Origin: Cupriavidus sp. BIS7
Lineage (GTDB): Bacteria > Pseudomonadota > Gammaproteobacteria > Burkholderiales > Burkholderiaceae
Direction: 5' to 3'
NCBI RefSeq assembly: GCF_000292345.1
Contig: NZ_ALOU01000060.1
Location: 1 to 64,000, forward strand
DNA length: 64,000 nt
Both the position numbers and the translations under genes were made by a program. Numbering within the stretch: the first letter of the stretch is position 1; each line of letters opens with the position of its first letter. Positions 38,695 through 49,277 of this stretch are shown here, one piece after another. The notes under the pieces are model-generated. The model made no database searches. It saw nothing but the letters and a program-made list of their open reading frames with translations, and was not told the origin of the DNA.

Positions 38695-39507
38695 TCAGAA
38701 CGTCTTGGTGATCGACGCCCAGGCGGCAGCCTTGCCGAGATACCGGCCACGATTCGCGCTGGTGTAGAACGATTCCTTGGCGTTGGTATCCACATAGGCC
38801 ACGGCCAGCGCGAAGCCCTTGCCAAGGTCCTTGGTCAGGCCAATTTTCCAGTCGGTGTAGGACGCCTCGCTGTGATGGGTCACGCCCTGGTAGCCCACGT
38901 GCGCGTTCAGCGTCAGGTCCCAGATGTTCAGCGGCACATTGGCGGACAGGTCGATGTAGTAGCTGTTCTTGCTGTCATCGATGCCGAACAGGTTGGTCAC
39001 CGCCTGCGAGTACTTCAGGAACACGGGGCCGTAGCCGATGCCGGCGTACAGCTCGGTGGTGTATGGGCGCGTGGTGGTGTATCCGCCCGGGTAGTAGTAC
39101 TGCAGCACGCCAACGTCGTAGTTGAACTCAAGGCCCGACACCTTGAACGTGTTCTTGAAGCCGCCGTAGAAATCCATCTCCACGGGGGCCGAGACTGCCG
39201 GATCGGCATCCTCCAGCCAACTGATGCTCGAGTTCCAGTTGCCGACGTAGAAGCCACTGGCGTGCGAATAGTCGAAACCGCCCTGGATGGCGGGCCGCAG
39301 GTTGGTCTGGCTGATGCCGCGATAGCGGTAGTCGGACACCAGCGACACGTTGGCCGTGAAGGTATGGGGCGATGCCGGATCTGTCGCGGCGGCGGCAGCA
39401 GCAGCGGTGTCTGCCTCCTGTGCGAAGGCTGACGAGAAAGGCATGGCAAGAAGCACGGCGGCGGCAAGGCCTGCCGGCGCCGAGATGAGCAGACGTGTTG
39501 CGATCAT
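38695..39507 (-). CDS. TorF-family putative outer-membrane porin
   Basis: A 270-residue β-barrel candidate of the family with the motif VSLVSDYRYRGISQTNLRPA just after the signal peptide, here residues 46-65. The signal peptide is MIATRLLISAPAGLAAAVLL followed by AMPFSSAFA. The barrel has many alternating aromatic strands (FYGGFKNTF, GLEFNYDVGVLQYYYPGG, TKDLGKGFALAVAYVDT) and ends in aromatic F (SITKTF), as outer-membrane proteins do. The start at 39507 is chosen because it opens the signal peptide; no SD is evident. Its substrate is unknown. Confidence 0.85.
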   Translation of the reverse strand: MIATRLLISAPAGLAAAVLLAMPFSSAFAQEADTAAAAAAATDPASPHTFTANVSLVSDYRYRGISQTNLRPAIQGGFDYSHASGFYVGNWNSSISWLEDADPAVSAPVEMDFYGGFKNTFKVSGLEFNYDVGVLQYYYPGGYTTTRPYTTELYAGIGYGPVFLKYSQAVTNLFGIDDSKNSYYIDLSANVPLNIWDLTLNAHVGYQGVTHHSEASYTDWKIGLTKDLGKGFALAVAYVDTNAKESFYTSANRGRYLGKAAAWASITKTF

Positions 39508-39841
39508 GACAATAAGATGTGCTTTCGGAGTTATCGCCTCGAAAGAGACGCAACCGCACGATACGCAGGCCCATATCAAATCGGCATCAAGAATCGGGGT
39601 GCCGTTGAAACCACATCATAAAAACTAATTGCGGAGTAATCGTCTCTTTTTGCAGGAAGTCGTTTCATGTGCCGCAAGAATGAGTCTCGGCGGCGCCACA
39701 AATCACCGAACGCCCGGTCACCACCGAAAGTAAGTTTCGGGTAAGCTGCGCAAAAAATGGTGCGCTGCACGCGGTGCGCTATCGGGCGAGGACGTCTGCC
39801 CGACCTATCAGATACGACGCCAGCTAAAGGAGAAATGGACG
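39508..39841. other. Divergent intergenic region porin / pntAA
   Basis: A 334-nt gap between divergent genes. No ORF or RNA gene is convincing. It must hold both promoters, but I cannot pick clear -35/-10 pairs. The pntAA SD (AAGGAG) is at about 39828-39833. Confidence 0.4.
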
Positions 39842-40963
39842 ATGCATATCGGCATCCCGCTCGAGACTCGGGCAGGTGAGACGCGAGTCGCCGCCACCCC
39901 GGAGACCGTGAAGAAGTACGTTGCGCAGGGCCATCAGGTAACGGTGCAAACCGGTGCCGGTGTGCGCGCCAGTATTCCCGATGCAGCGTTCGAAGCAGCA
40001 GGCGCGCGCATCGGTTCCGCAGCGGAAGCGCTGGGTGCCGAGCTTGTGCTGAAGGTCCGCGCACCGGACGACGCCGAGCGTGCCCAGTTCAAGCCCGGCT
40101 CGGTGCTGGTCGGTATGCTCAATCCGTTCGATATCGAGAACAACGCGCGCATGGCCAGCGCCGGCATCTCTGCGTTCGCGCTGGAAGCCGCACCGCGCAC
40201 CACGCGTGCACAGAGCATGGACGTGCTGTCGTCGCAGGCCAATATCGCCGGCTACAAGGCCGTGCTGGTGGCCGCGCACCACTACCAGCGCTTCATGCCG
40301 ATGCTGATGACCGCCGCCGGTACCGTGAAGGCCGCCCGCGTGCTGATTCTCGGCGCGGGCGTGGCGGGCCTGCAGGCCATCGCCACGGCCAAGCGCCTGG
40401 GCGCCGTGATCGAAGCATCCGACGTGCGGCCCGCCGTGAAGGAACAGATCGAATCGCTCGGCGGCAAATTTCTCGACGTGCCGTTCATCACCGATGAAGA
40501 GCGCGAGATCGCGCAAGGCGTGGGCGGCTATGCGCGCCCGATGCCGGCCGACTGGATGCGCCGCCAGGCCGAACTGGTGCACCAGCGCGCCACGCAGGCC
40601 GACATCGTCATCACCACCGCACTGATCCCGGGCCGCAAGGCGCCCGTGCTGCTGCAGGAAGACACGGTCAAGCAGATGAAGCCGGGCTCGGTCATCGTCG
40701 ACCTGGCCGCCGCGCAGGGCGGCAACTGCCCGCTGACCGTGGCCGACGAAGTGGTCGAACGCCACGGCGTCACGCTGGTTGGCCACACGAACCTGGCCTC
40801 GATGGTGGCCGCAGATGCTTCGGCGCTGTACGCCCGCAACGTGCTCGACTTCCTCAAGCTGATCATCGACAAGGAAGCCCGCTACACGCTGAATCTCGAA
40901 GACGACATCGTCGCCGCCTGCCTGATGTGCAAGGACGGCCAGGTCGTTCGCGAGGCCGCCTGA
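39842..40963 (+). CDS. pntAA: NAD(P) transhydrogenase subunit alpha, part 1 (PntAA)
   Basis: NAD(H)-binding domain I of the proton-translocating transhydrogenase. It moves hydride between NADH and NADP+ with proton flow. The start MHIGIPLETRAGETRVAATP is canonical. It has RAQSMDVLSSQANIAGY and the Rossmann motif GAGVAGLQAIATAKRLGA near 172. The split into three subunits (AA, AB, B), instead of the two-subunit E. coli form, is the Rhodospirillum-type arrangement common in this group. AAGGAG precedes the ATG. Confidence 0.95.
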   Translation: MHIGIPLETRAGETRVAATPETVKKYVAQGHQVTVQTGAGVRASIPDAAFEAAGARIGSAAEALGAELVLKVRAPDDAERAQFKPGSVLVGMLNPFDIENNARMASAGISAFALEAAPRTTRAQSMDVLSSQANIAGYKAVLVAAHHYQRFMPMLMTAAGTVKAARVLILGAGVAGLQAIATAKRLGAVIEASDVRPAVKEQIESLGGKFLDVPFITDEEREIAQGVGGYARPMPADWMRRQAELVHQRATQADIVITTALIPGRKAPVLLQEDTVKQMKPGSVIVDLAAAQGGNCPLTVADEVVERHGVTLVGHTNLASMVAADASALYARNVLDFLKLIIDKEARYTLNLEDDIVAACLMCKDGQVVREAA

Positions 40964-41137
40964 TCCACCACCGGCGCCCAACTGTGGCAACTGCGGCGCC
41001 GGTCTGCCGATAACTTTGCAGTGACGCGGGGAGCCATCCGCGCACAGCATGCTGCCCATCGGCGGGCCCAAATCTCGCAATTCAGATTCGACGCGACGCG
41101 CATCAGCAAGTATTCGAAAGCAACGGAGGAGAAGTCG

Positions 41138-41457
41138 ATGGAGATGGTGAACCACACGGTGATCAACCTGATCATCTTTGTGCTGGCGATCTACGTGGGA
41201 TACCACGTGGTCTGGACGGTAACGCCCGCGCTGCACACCCCGCTTATGGCCGTGACCAATGCGATCTCGGCCATCATCATCGTCGGTGCCATGCTGGCGG
41301 CCGGCCTGACTGAAGGCGGCGTGGGCCGCGTGATGGGCACGGTGGCCGTGGCACTGGCCGCGGTGAACGTGTTCGGTGGCTTCCTGGTGACCCAGCGCAT
41401 GCTGGAAATGTTCAAGAAGAAAGAACCGAAGGCCAAGGCCAACAAGGAGGGTGCGTG

Positions 41458-41458
<1 letters not shown>
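41138..41458 (+). CDS. pntAB: NAD(P) transhydrogenase subunit alpha, part 2 (PntAB)
   Basis: Short membrane subunit of 106 residues with about three or four transmembrane helices: [18 protein letters not shown], then [20 protein letters not shown], then [20 protein letters not shown]. This corresponds to the C-terminal membrane part of E. coli PntA. The ATG at 41138 has GGAGGAG upstream. The C-terminus is a Lys-rich cytoplasmic tail. Its stop codon and the pntB start share one base (TGATG). Confidence 0.94.
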
Positions 41459-42930
<1,472 letters not shown>

Positions 42931-42956
42931 TCTGCTGTTAATCTTCTGGACGGCTT

Positions 42957-42999
42957 TTTCAGGTCTGCCGTGTGAATAAAACTTCGCGCAGACCTGAAA
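42957..42999. repeat. 12-bp inverted repeat after pntB
   Basis: TTTCAGGTCTGC (42957-42968) pairs perfectly with GCAGACCTGAAA (42988-42999) across a 19-nt loop. It may slow or stabilise the end of the pnt transcript, ahead of the second hairpin. Confidence 0.65.
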
Positions 43000-43017
43000 T
43001 CAACGAAATCGAACCAC

Positions 43018-43050
43018 TGCGGCCGGCATCCAACGCCGGCCGTTTCGTTT
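43018..43050 (+). terminator. Terminator of the pnt operon
   Basis: CGGCCGGC (43020-43027) pairs with GCCGGCCG (43035-43042) across a 7-nt loop and is followed by TTTCGTTTT. It is about 90 nt after the pntB stop codon. Confidence 0.8.
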
Positions 43051-43062
43051 TCTGCAATTCGA

Positions 43063-43090
43063 TTGCCGTGCACTAGTTCGGCGCTATACT
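43063..43090 (+). promoter_or_regulatory. Probable promoter of the orphan response regulator
   Basis: TTGCCG and TATACT separated by 16 nt match sigma-70 boxes, about 60 nt before the ATG of the next gene and just after the pnt terminator. Confidence 0.45.
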
Positions 43091-43148
43091 GGCCTGCCTC
43101 GGCCTCTCGCGCTAACCGTTCACCGCCGGCGGCAGATTTGATCGCACC

Positions 43149-44198
43149 ATGACATTCAGTTCGCATGACAGGAATCTGTCGGTCTTTCATCACCCCGTGC
43201 TGACGGTGCTGGTGGACGATAGCAAATCGTTCATCGACAGCCTGGCGTTCCAGATGGACGCATCGCGCGCCGTGGTCAGTTTCACCGACCCGCGCGAAGC
43301 ACTGGCATGGATTCGCGAAGCCTATGCCACGCGGCATCCGGCGTTCCTGCCGGTACACGTCACGCATGACGACCTGACCTTCCTGTCCGAGCGCCGCACG
43401 GTGCAGCTCGATGTAGACCGTATCCATCGCCAGATTCACGACATCAAGCGCTTCCTGCAGCCGGGCGTGATCGTGGTCGATTACTCGATGCCGCAGATGG
43501 ATGGCCTGGAGTTCTGCCAGGCGCTGGAAGACCTGCCTTGCAAGACCATCCTGCTGACCGGCACGGCCGACGAGAGCATCGCCGTGCAGGGCTTCAACCA
43601 TGGGTTGATCGACCGCTACGTCAAGAAGCACGACCCGAACATGGTGGCGCGCCTCAACGAGGAAATCGACGCGCTACAACAGCAGTACTTCACGTCGGTC
43701 TCGCGCACGCTGCGCGACCTGCTGACGCGCCATTCGTACGCGTTTTTGTCCGATCCGGCGATGGCGGACCGCGTGCGCCAGACCGCCGCGCGCTATGGCT
43801 TTATCGAGTACTACCTGTATCCGAATCCGGTGGGCGTGCTGCTGCTGACCGCGCAGGGCCACGCCACGCTGATGGTGATCGAGACGCGCGCCGGGTTGAT
43901 GAGCCAGGTGGAATCGGCCGAAGCCTACGAAGCTCCGGCGGCACTGATAGAAGGCCTGCGCGAAGGCCGCATCGTGCCGTTCTTCTGGCCCGGCAACGGC
44001 ATGTACACGCCGGCCTGCATCGACTGGGAACAATACTGTCTGCCCGCCGAGCGCTGCGAGGGCCGCGAAGAGTACTTCTACGCGCTGTTCGATCTGCCGC
44101 GCCACATGCTGCAGGAACCCGTGGTCAGCCTGCAGAGCTTCCTTGCGGATTTTGCGCGGAATCCGGATGCAATGACCGGGCGCAACAAGCACGCCTGA
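43149..44198 (+). CDS. Orphan response regulator, no DNA-binding domain
   Basis: A 349-residue protein with a receiver domain (residues 16-165) that carries VDDS near the start, phospho-acceptor Asp in VIVVDYSMPQMDGLEF (about 111), the switch Thr in ILLTGTADE, and the conserved Lys in RYVKKHDP. The receiver is enlarged by an insertion of about 50 residues before the Asp. The C-terminal half has no known DNA-binding, cyclase or kinase motif. I cannot name the output function. No kinase gene is adjacent. Confidence 0.85.
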   Translation: MTFSSHDRNLSVFHHPVLTVLVDDSKSFIDSLAFQMDASRAVVSFTDPREALAWIREAYATRHPAFLPVHVTHDDLTFLSERRTVQLDVDRIHRQIHDIKRFLQPGVIVVDYSMPQMDGLEFCQALEDLPCKTILLTGTADESIAVQGFNHGLIDRYVKKHDPNMVARLNEEIDALQQQYFTSVSRTLRDLLTRHSYAFLSDPAMADRVRQTAARYGFIEYYLYPNPVGVLLLTAQGHATLMVIETRAGLMSQVESAEAYEAPAALIEGLREGRIVPFFWPGNGMYTPACIDWEQYCLPAERCEGREEYFYALFDLPRHMLQEPVVSLQSFLADFARNPDAMTGRNKHA

Positions 44199-44203
44199 AT
44201 ACT

Positions 44204-44327
44204 CCCCTCTCCCGCCTTGCGGGAGAGGGGCTGGGGGAGAGGGCGCGGCAGTTCAAATAGCGACGGACGGCAAGCAGAACCTCAATGCCCTCTCCCCCGA
44301 CCCCTCTCCCATTGCATGGGAGAGGGG
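44204..44327. repeat. Composite REP-like element, copies 3 and 4
   Basis: Two palindromes with arms CCCCTCTCCC / GGGAGAGGGG (44204-44230 and 44301-44327) flank a 70-nt centre. Inside, GGGGGAGAGGG (44233-44243) pairs exactly with CCCTCTCCCCC (44288-44298). The whole can fold as one nested structure, like a BIME built of two REP units in opposite orientation. It lies between converging genes. Confidence 0.8.
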
Positions 44328-44368
44328 AGCAAACCACGGGGCTCCGTGGTCAGCGCATCAACCCCGAC

Positions 44369-45634
44369 TCACACCTCATCCTTCTTCTGCTCGCGATTCC
44401 CGCCGCGCACCATGTCGAACCGGAACAGCCGGCATTCGATATTGCCGTTGTAAAGCGGCGTGCGGCGCGACTCCTTGAGCCGCAGACGCTTTGGTATCGT
44501 CAGATCGCCCGTGAACACCCATGCCTGCCAGCCCGAGAAGTTCTGCTTCAGCGTTGTGGCAAACGCGCTGGCGAACTGGTTGGCGGCGGCCTCTTCCACT
44601 TCGTCACGCGGGGCATCCTGCTGCGCGACACGACGGTCGCCACGTACGGCAATCCGCTCGCCGTACGGCGGATTCATCATCATCAGTCCCGGCTCACCAA
44701 ATGGCGGCTGCACGAAGCGTGCATCCACCTGCTTCAACTGCACGTTGCCCGGCAGACCCGCGCGCTGCCAGTTGGCCTCTGCCATCGACAGCATGTCCGT
44801 GGAGATGTCCGAGCCAGCGATCTGCAGGTTCGCCGCGCGGCTGGCCGCGTGCTCGCGCGCGTGCTGGGCATCGGAACGCAGCGCCTGCCAGGCCTTGGTA
44901 TCGACGCCCTTGAGCCACTCGAACGCAAAGGTACGGCCTGCACCCGGTGCAAGGCCTAGCGCGACCTGCGCGGCTTCCACGAGGAACGTGCCGCTGCCGC
45001 ACATCGGATCGAAAAACGGACGATGGGTCTGCCCCGGCGTCCAGCCGGCCAGGCGCAGGATGCCGGCGGCCAGGTTCTCCTTGAGCGGCGCCTCGCCCTT
45101 CTCCATGCGCCAGCCGCGCTTGAACAGCGGCTCGCCAGTGGTGTCGAGGTAGATCGTGCAGTCGGTTTCGCTCAGGTGCGCGTAAATGCGGACGTCGGGG
45201 CTGACCGTGTCGATGCTGGGGCGCGCGCCCAGCCGCTCGCGCATTGCATCGCAGACGCCGTCCTTGACACGCAGCGCTGTGAAGTTGAGGCTGCGCAGCG
45301 GCGACTTGTGCGCGGTCACATCCACGCGCAGCGTCTCGTCCGGCGAGAACCATTGCTCCCAGCGCTGCTGGCGCACCAGCGAATAGATGTCGTCCTCATG
45401 CCGGTAGCCGCGCTGCGCGACGCGCAGCAGCACGCGGCTGGCAATCCGGGAATGGAGATTGACCGCGTAGGCGGCCGACATCTCGCCGGAGAACGTCACG
45501 CCGCCCGGCACCTCGCGATGCACTTCGAACGGCGCGGCGGACGCCACGGCCGGATACAGCGCGATCTCGCGCAGTTCTTCGGCAAGGGCGGATTCCAGGC
45601 CGCGCGGGCAAGGAGCAAAGAAGGCTTGGGTCAT
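44369..45634 (-). CDS. THUMP-domain class I RNA methyltransferase (RlmL-like)
   Basis: SAM-dependent N2-guanine rRNA methyltransferase of the COG0116 type. An N-terminal ferredoxin/THUMP region (to about 160) is followed by the methyltransferase with motif I DPMCGSGTFLVEAA and the catalytic motif MMNPPYGERI. The start MTQAFFAPCPRGLESALAEE is the usual N-terminus. At 421 residues it matches the RlmL half of E. coli RlmKL and lacks the RlmK domain. The C-terminal tail is basic. Confidence 0.9.
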   Translation of the reverse strand: MTQAFFAPCPRGLESALAEELREIALYPAVASAAPFEVHREVPGGVTFSGEMSAAYAVNLHSRIASRVLLRVAQRGYRHEDDIYSLVRQQRWEQWFSPDETLRVDVTAHKSPLRSLNFTALRVKDGVCDAMRERLGARPSIDTVSPDVRIYAHLSETDCTIYLDTTGEPLFKRGWRMEKGEAPLKENLAAGILRLAGWTPGQTHRPFFDPMCGSGTFLVEAAQVALGLAPGAGRTFAFEWLKGVDTKAWQALRSDAQHAREHAASRAANLQIAGSDISTDMLSMAEANWQRAGLPGNVQLKQVDARFVQPPFGEPGLMMMNPPYGERIAVRGDRRVAQQDAPRDEVEEAAANQFASAFATTLKQNFSGWQAWVFTGDLTIPKRLRLKESRRTPLYNGNIECRLFRFDMVRGGNREQKKDEV

Positions 45635-45652
45635 GGCGTGAAAATCCTGCAA

Positions 45653-45677
45653 ACAAAAACGTCCGCCGTGGCGGACG
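45653..45677 (-). terminator. Terminator of the DsbA-family isomerase gene
   Basis: Minus-strand hairpin CGTCCGCC / GGCGGACG with a 2-nt loop followed by TTTTTGTTT, 25 nt after the stop codon. Confidence 0.85.
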
Positions 45678-45702
45678 GAAAGTATCGGTGGCGGCTTCCC
45701 GA

Positions 45703-46308
45703 TCAGCCCGCCGCAAGCGCGCGGTCGAGGAAATCGAGCCGGTCCTGGCCCCAGTACGGCTGGCCATCGTAGACATACCACGGGGCGCCAAACACATTGG
45801 CGGAAATGGCATCCTGCGTGTTCTGCGCATACGCCGCCTGCACCGCCTGCCCTTCGCTGGCCTTGAGCAGGCTGGCGCCATCAAGGCCGGTTTCCTCGGC
45901 GATCAACGCGAGCGTGGCCATATCGGCGATATTGCGCTGCTCGGCCCACACCGCACGCGTGATCGCGCCGGTCAGTTCCAGCGCGCGCGCCGTGCCGTTG
46001 GCCAGTTGCGCGGCGATGATGAGCCTCGCCGCTGCATCGCCCGAAACCGGGAAGTACGTCGGATGCAGGTTCAGCGGGATATCGAGAAACTTGCTCCAAC
46101 GCTCCAGCTCGACCAGACGATATGCCTGGCGCTGGGGAGGACGCTGAGCCAGCGGCAGACCGCCCGATACGGCAAACACCTTGCCGATATCGCAAGGCTT
46201 CAGCAGTACCTGCGCATTGTGGCGATTGGCGATCTCGACAAATCGCGCATGCCCCATGTAGACAAACGGGGATGGCGGCGCCAGAAAGTACTCGACCTGC
46301 TTGCTCAT
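45703..46308 (-). CDS. 2-hydroxychromene-2-carboxylate isomerase-like (DsbA family)
   Basis: Thioredoxin-fold protein of the GST-kappa/HCCA isomerase group, about 201 residues. The active-site loop is FLAPPSPFVYMG, where a Ser (S14 region) replaces the DsbA CxxC. The cis-Pro segment is NVFGAPWYVYDGQPYWGQDR, a family hallmark. The ATG at 46308 has GAGG 5 nt upstream; a GTG one codon earlier is also open. HCCA isomerases act in naphthalene catabolism, but no such pathway is seen here, so the substrate is probably different. Confidence 0.88.
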   Translation of the reverse strand: MSKQVEYFLAPPSPFVYMGHARFVEIANRHNAQVLLKPCDIGKVFAVSGGLPLAQRPPQRQAYRLVELERWSKFLDIPLNLHPTYFPVSGDAAARLIIAAQLANGTARALELTGAITRAVWAEQRNIADMATLALIAEETGLDGASLLKASEGQAVQAAYAQNTQDAISANVFGAPWYVYDGQPYWGQDRLDFLDRALAAG

Positions 46309-46344
46309 CACGACCTCATCGGTAGAACGGGGAAATACGTCAGC

Positions 46345-46767
46345 TTAAAACGGCTTTACGACCACAAGGATGACAATCGCCAGCAACACCAGCACCGGCA
46401 ACTCGTTGAACCAGCGATAGAACGTGTGCGAGCGCTTGTTCGCGCCGGCCTCGAACTTGCGCAGCAGCACGCCACAGCCGTGGTGATAGCCGATCAGCAC
46501 CAGCACCAGCGCCAGCTTGGCATGCATCCAGCCCTGCCCCGTGCCCCGGCCGATGCCGTAGCCGAGGTACAGCCACAGGCCGAGCACGACCGCCGGCACG
46601 GCCAGCATCGTCATGAAACGGAACAGCTTGCGCGCCATCAGCAGCAGGCGCTGCACGCTGGCCGCATCGGTCTCCATCGCAAGGTTGACGAAGATGCGCG
46701 GCAGGTAGAACAGCCCCGCGAACCACGAGATCACGAACAGGATATGGAAGGCCTTGACCCAAAGCAT
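46345..46767 (-). CDS. hemJ: Protoporphyrinogen oxidase HemJ
   Basis: Small four-helix membrane protein of 140 residues that oxidises protoporphyrinogen IX in heme synthesis. The family pattern starts MLWVKAFHILFVISWFAGLF with the conserved His (H8), and continues YLPRIFVNLA and the Lys of WMHAKLALVLVLIGYHH. The ending NELPVLVLLAIVILVVVKPF is typical. It lies 18 nt downstream of proA and probably shares its transcript. Confidence 0.93.
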   Translation of the reverse strand: MLWVKAFHILFVISWFAGLFYLPRIFVNLAMETDAASVQRLLLMARKLFRFMTMLAVPAVVLGLWLYLGYGIGRGTGQGWMHAKLALVLVLIGYHHGCGVLLRKFEAGANKRSHTFYRWFNELPVLVLLAIVILVVVKPF

Positions 46768-46785
46768 ATGTCGGTCCGCTCCCGG

Positions 46786-48066
46786 TCAGGTACGAATCTC
46801 GCCGTGACCGAACACGACGTACTTGAGCGAGGTCAGCCCTTCCAGGCCCACCGGGCCGCGCGCGTGGAGCTTGTCGTTCGAGATGCCGATTTCCGCGCCG
46901 AGGCCATACTCGAAGCCATCGGCGAAGCGCGTCGACGCGTTGATCATCACGCTGGCCGAATCAACCTCGCGCAGGAAGCGCATGCCCGTGCTGTAGTTCT
47001 CGGTGATGATCGAATCGGTATGCGCCGACCCGTAGGTGTTGATATGCGCGATGGCCGCATCGAGGCCGTCCACGGTGCGGATGGCCAGCACCGGCGCCAG
47101 GTACTCCAGGCGCCAGTCTTCCTCGGTGGCATCGACCAGGCCCTTGAAGCCGGCCGCTTCCAGCGTGGCGCGCGTATCCGCGCAGACACGCAACTCGACG
47201 CCCTTCTCCTGATAGATGCGGCACAGCGGCGGCAGCGCCGTGGCGGCGATCTTGCTCGACACAAGCAGCGTTTCCATCGTGTTGCACGGCGCGTAGCGCT
47301 GCGTCTTCGCGTTGTCGCAGACGCGGATGGCCTTCTCCACATCGGCATCCTCGTCGATGTAGACGTGGCAGATGCCGTCGAGGTGCTTGATCATCGGCAC
47401 GCGCGCTTCTTCCATCAGCCGCGCGATCAGGCTCTTGCCACCGCGCGGGACGATCACGTCGACATACTCGGTCATCGTGATCAGGCGGCCAACGGCGGCG
47501 CGGTCGGTGGTTTCGATCACCTGCACGGCTTCGGACGGCAGCCCTGCGGCGGCCAGGCCTTCGGCCACGAGCGCGGCCAGCGCCGTGTTCGATTCGATCG
47601 CTTCCGAGCCACCACGCAGGATCGTCGCATTGCCGGACTTCAGGCACAGCGCCGCGGCGTCGATGGTCACGTTCGGGCGCGATTCATAGATGATGCCGAT
47701 CACACCCAGCGGCACGCGCATCTGGCCCACCTGAATGCCGGTCGGGAGGAACTTCATGTTCGAGATCTCGCCGATCGGGTCAGCCAGCGCGGCGATCTGC
47801 TCAAGGCCGGCGGACATCGTGGCGATGGCCTTGTCCGACAGCGTCAGGCGATCGATGAACGCGGCATCCTGGCCATTGGCGCGAGCGCGCTCGACATCGC
47901 GGGCGTTGACGGCCTTGAGCTTGTCGGCGTCGCGGCGGATGGCCGCGGCGATCGTCAGCAGCGCGCGGTTCTTGTCGGCCGTGGAGGCACGCGCCATGGC
48001 GCGTGATGCCGCGCGGGCCTGCTGGCCGACGCGGGTCATGTAAGCGTGGAGATCGAACTCGGTCAT
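46786..48066 (-). CDS. proA: Gamma-glutamyl phosphate reductase
   Basis: Second step of proline synthesis: NADPH reduction of glutamyl-5-phosphate to the semialdehyde. Aldehyde dehydrogenase fold with the catalytic Cys in [11 protein letters not shown] (about residue 265). Cofactor-binding landmarks are [17 protein letters not shown] and [11 protein letters not shown]. The ending [19 protein letters not shown] is diagnostic. The 426-residue length is typical. Confidence 0.96.
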   Translation of the reverse strand: MTEFDLHAYMTRVGQQARAASRAMARASTADKNRALLTIAAAIRRDADKLKAVNARDVERARANGQDAAFIDRLTLSDKAIATMSAGLEQIAALADPIGEISNMKFLPTGIQVGQMRVPLGVIGIIYESRPNVTIDAAALCLKSGNATILRGGSEAIESNTALAALVAEGLAAAGLPSEAVQVIETTDRAAVGRLITMTEYVDVIVPRGGKSLIARLMEEARVPMIKHLDGICHVYIDEDADVEKAIRVCDNAKTQRYAPCNTMETLLVSSKIAATALPPLCRIYQEKGVELRVCADTRATLEAAGFKGLVDATEEDWRLEYLAPVLAIRTVDGLDAAIAHINTYGSAHTDSIITENYSTGMRFLREVDSASVMINASTRFADGFEYGLGAEIGISNDKLHARGPVGLEGLTSLKYVVFGHGEIRT

Positions 48067-48172
48067 GATGGTGTCCAGGCTGTGCCCGGTCTGCTGTGGG
48101 TGCCGCGATTTGCATGCACCGGCGCGGCTGCCGGCGAAATTTCTGGTTCGGTAGTGGTGCTGGCCCGGGAGC

Positions 48173-49243
48173 TCAGGCTGGCCTGGCGATCAGCAGTGCG
48201 AGCTGCAACAGGCCGTCCCATGGCTCTGCTGGCAACGCGCCGGCCGTGCCGCCCGCGCCTGGAAGATCGGACAGGCCCTTGACCTGCCGGTCCAGCCGCG
48301 CGGCCATGGCAAGCGCGGCTTCCAGTTGCGGCATCGACAGCCGTTGCGCGGCCTGCGGAACAAGCCGCTCGCGCGGGCCCCAGACGCGCAGTTCGCGCAT
48401 CAGCACGCCAGCCGGCTTGCCAGCCGCCAGGCCTTGCCGGACCTTGGATAATACGCGAATTTCCTCGGTCAGCGCCCACAGCACCAGCACCGTGGCCTCG
48501 CCCTCGCCACGCAGCCCTTCGAGCATCCGGACAAGGCGCGGCACGTCGCCGCCGAGCATCGCCTCGGACAGCTTGAACACGTCGTAGCGGGCCACATTGA
48601 GCACCGCGTCATGGACTTGGTCGAAGGTCAGCACGCCGGGCGGATAGAGCAGCCCGAGTTTCTGGATTTCCTGGTGCGCGGCCAGCAGGTTGCCTTCAAC
48701 CTTGTCGGCGATGAATTGCAGCGCGCGCCGCCCCGGTTCGCCCGGTTCCACGCGCTGCTGCTGCAGGCCGAGCCGCTCGCCAACCCATGCGGGCAGCCGC
48801 GTACGATCGACGGCATCGACCTTGACCGACACGCCGGCCGACTCCAGTGCCTGGAACCATGCCGACTTCGAGGTGGCGAAATCCAGACGCGGCAGCGTGA
48901 CCAGCATCACCACATCGGGCGATGGCTGGGCGACCACGGCACGCAGTGCCTCGCCGCCATCCTTGCCCGGCTTGCCCGACGGGATACGCAACTCGACGAT
49001 CTTGCGGTCACCGAACAGCGACATCGATTGCTGCGCCTCGGTGAGCTGGCTCCACTGGAAGCCGCGCTCGGCCACAAGCACGTCGCGTTCAGAAAAGCCT
49101 GCCTCGCGCGCCGAGCGGCGCAGCCGGTCGACCGCTTCCAGCACCAGCAGGTGTTCATCCCCATGGACGACATAAAGCGGCGCCAGGCCTTTGGCCTGGG
49201 CCTGCTTCAGGTGAGCCTCGAGTCCGTCGAGCTTAAGCTGCAT
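48173..49243 (-). CDS. holA: DNA polymerase III subunit delta
   Basis: Clamp-loader delta subunit, which opens the beta sliding clamp. Degenerate AAA+ fold: the N-terminal clamp-binding region reads [20 protein letters not shown], followed by [18 protein letters not shown] and a C-terminal collar domain. It has 356 residues. It lies directly downstream of lptE and leuS, the order also seen in E. coli (leuS-lptE-holA). Confidence 0.92.
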   Translation of the reverse strand: MQLKLDGLEAHLKQAQAKGLAPLYVVHGDEHLLVLEAVDRLRRSAREAGFSERDVLVAERGFQWSQLTEAQQSMSLFGDRKIVELRIPSGKPGKDGGEALRAVVAQPSPDVVMLVTLPRLDFATSKSAWFQALESAGVSVKVDAVDRTRLPAWVGERLGLQQQRVEPGEPGRRALQFIADKVEGNLLAAHQEIQKLGLLYPPGVLTFDQVHDAVLNVARYDVFKLSEAMLGGDVPRLVRMLEGLRGEGEATVLVLWALTEEIRVLSKVRQGLAAGKPAGVLMRELRVWGPRERLVPQAAQRLSMPQLEAALAMAARLDRQVKGLSDLPGAGGTAGALPAEPWDGLLQLALLIARPA

Positions 49244-49277
49244 CGTCGCCCTGTATCGCGCGGGAATCCGGCGCGCT

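Noticed and set aside
42957-42999. A riboswitch after pntB
   Set aside because: A simple long-loop hairpin with no conserved core, followed by a plain terminator.
45688-48006. A 772-codon plus-strand frame across the isomerase, hemJ and proA genes
   Set aside because: Composition is Arg/His-rich with no domain; it spans three real genes on the other strand.
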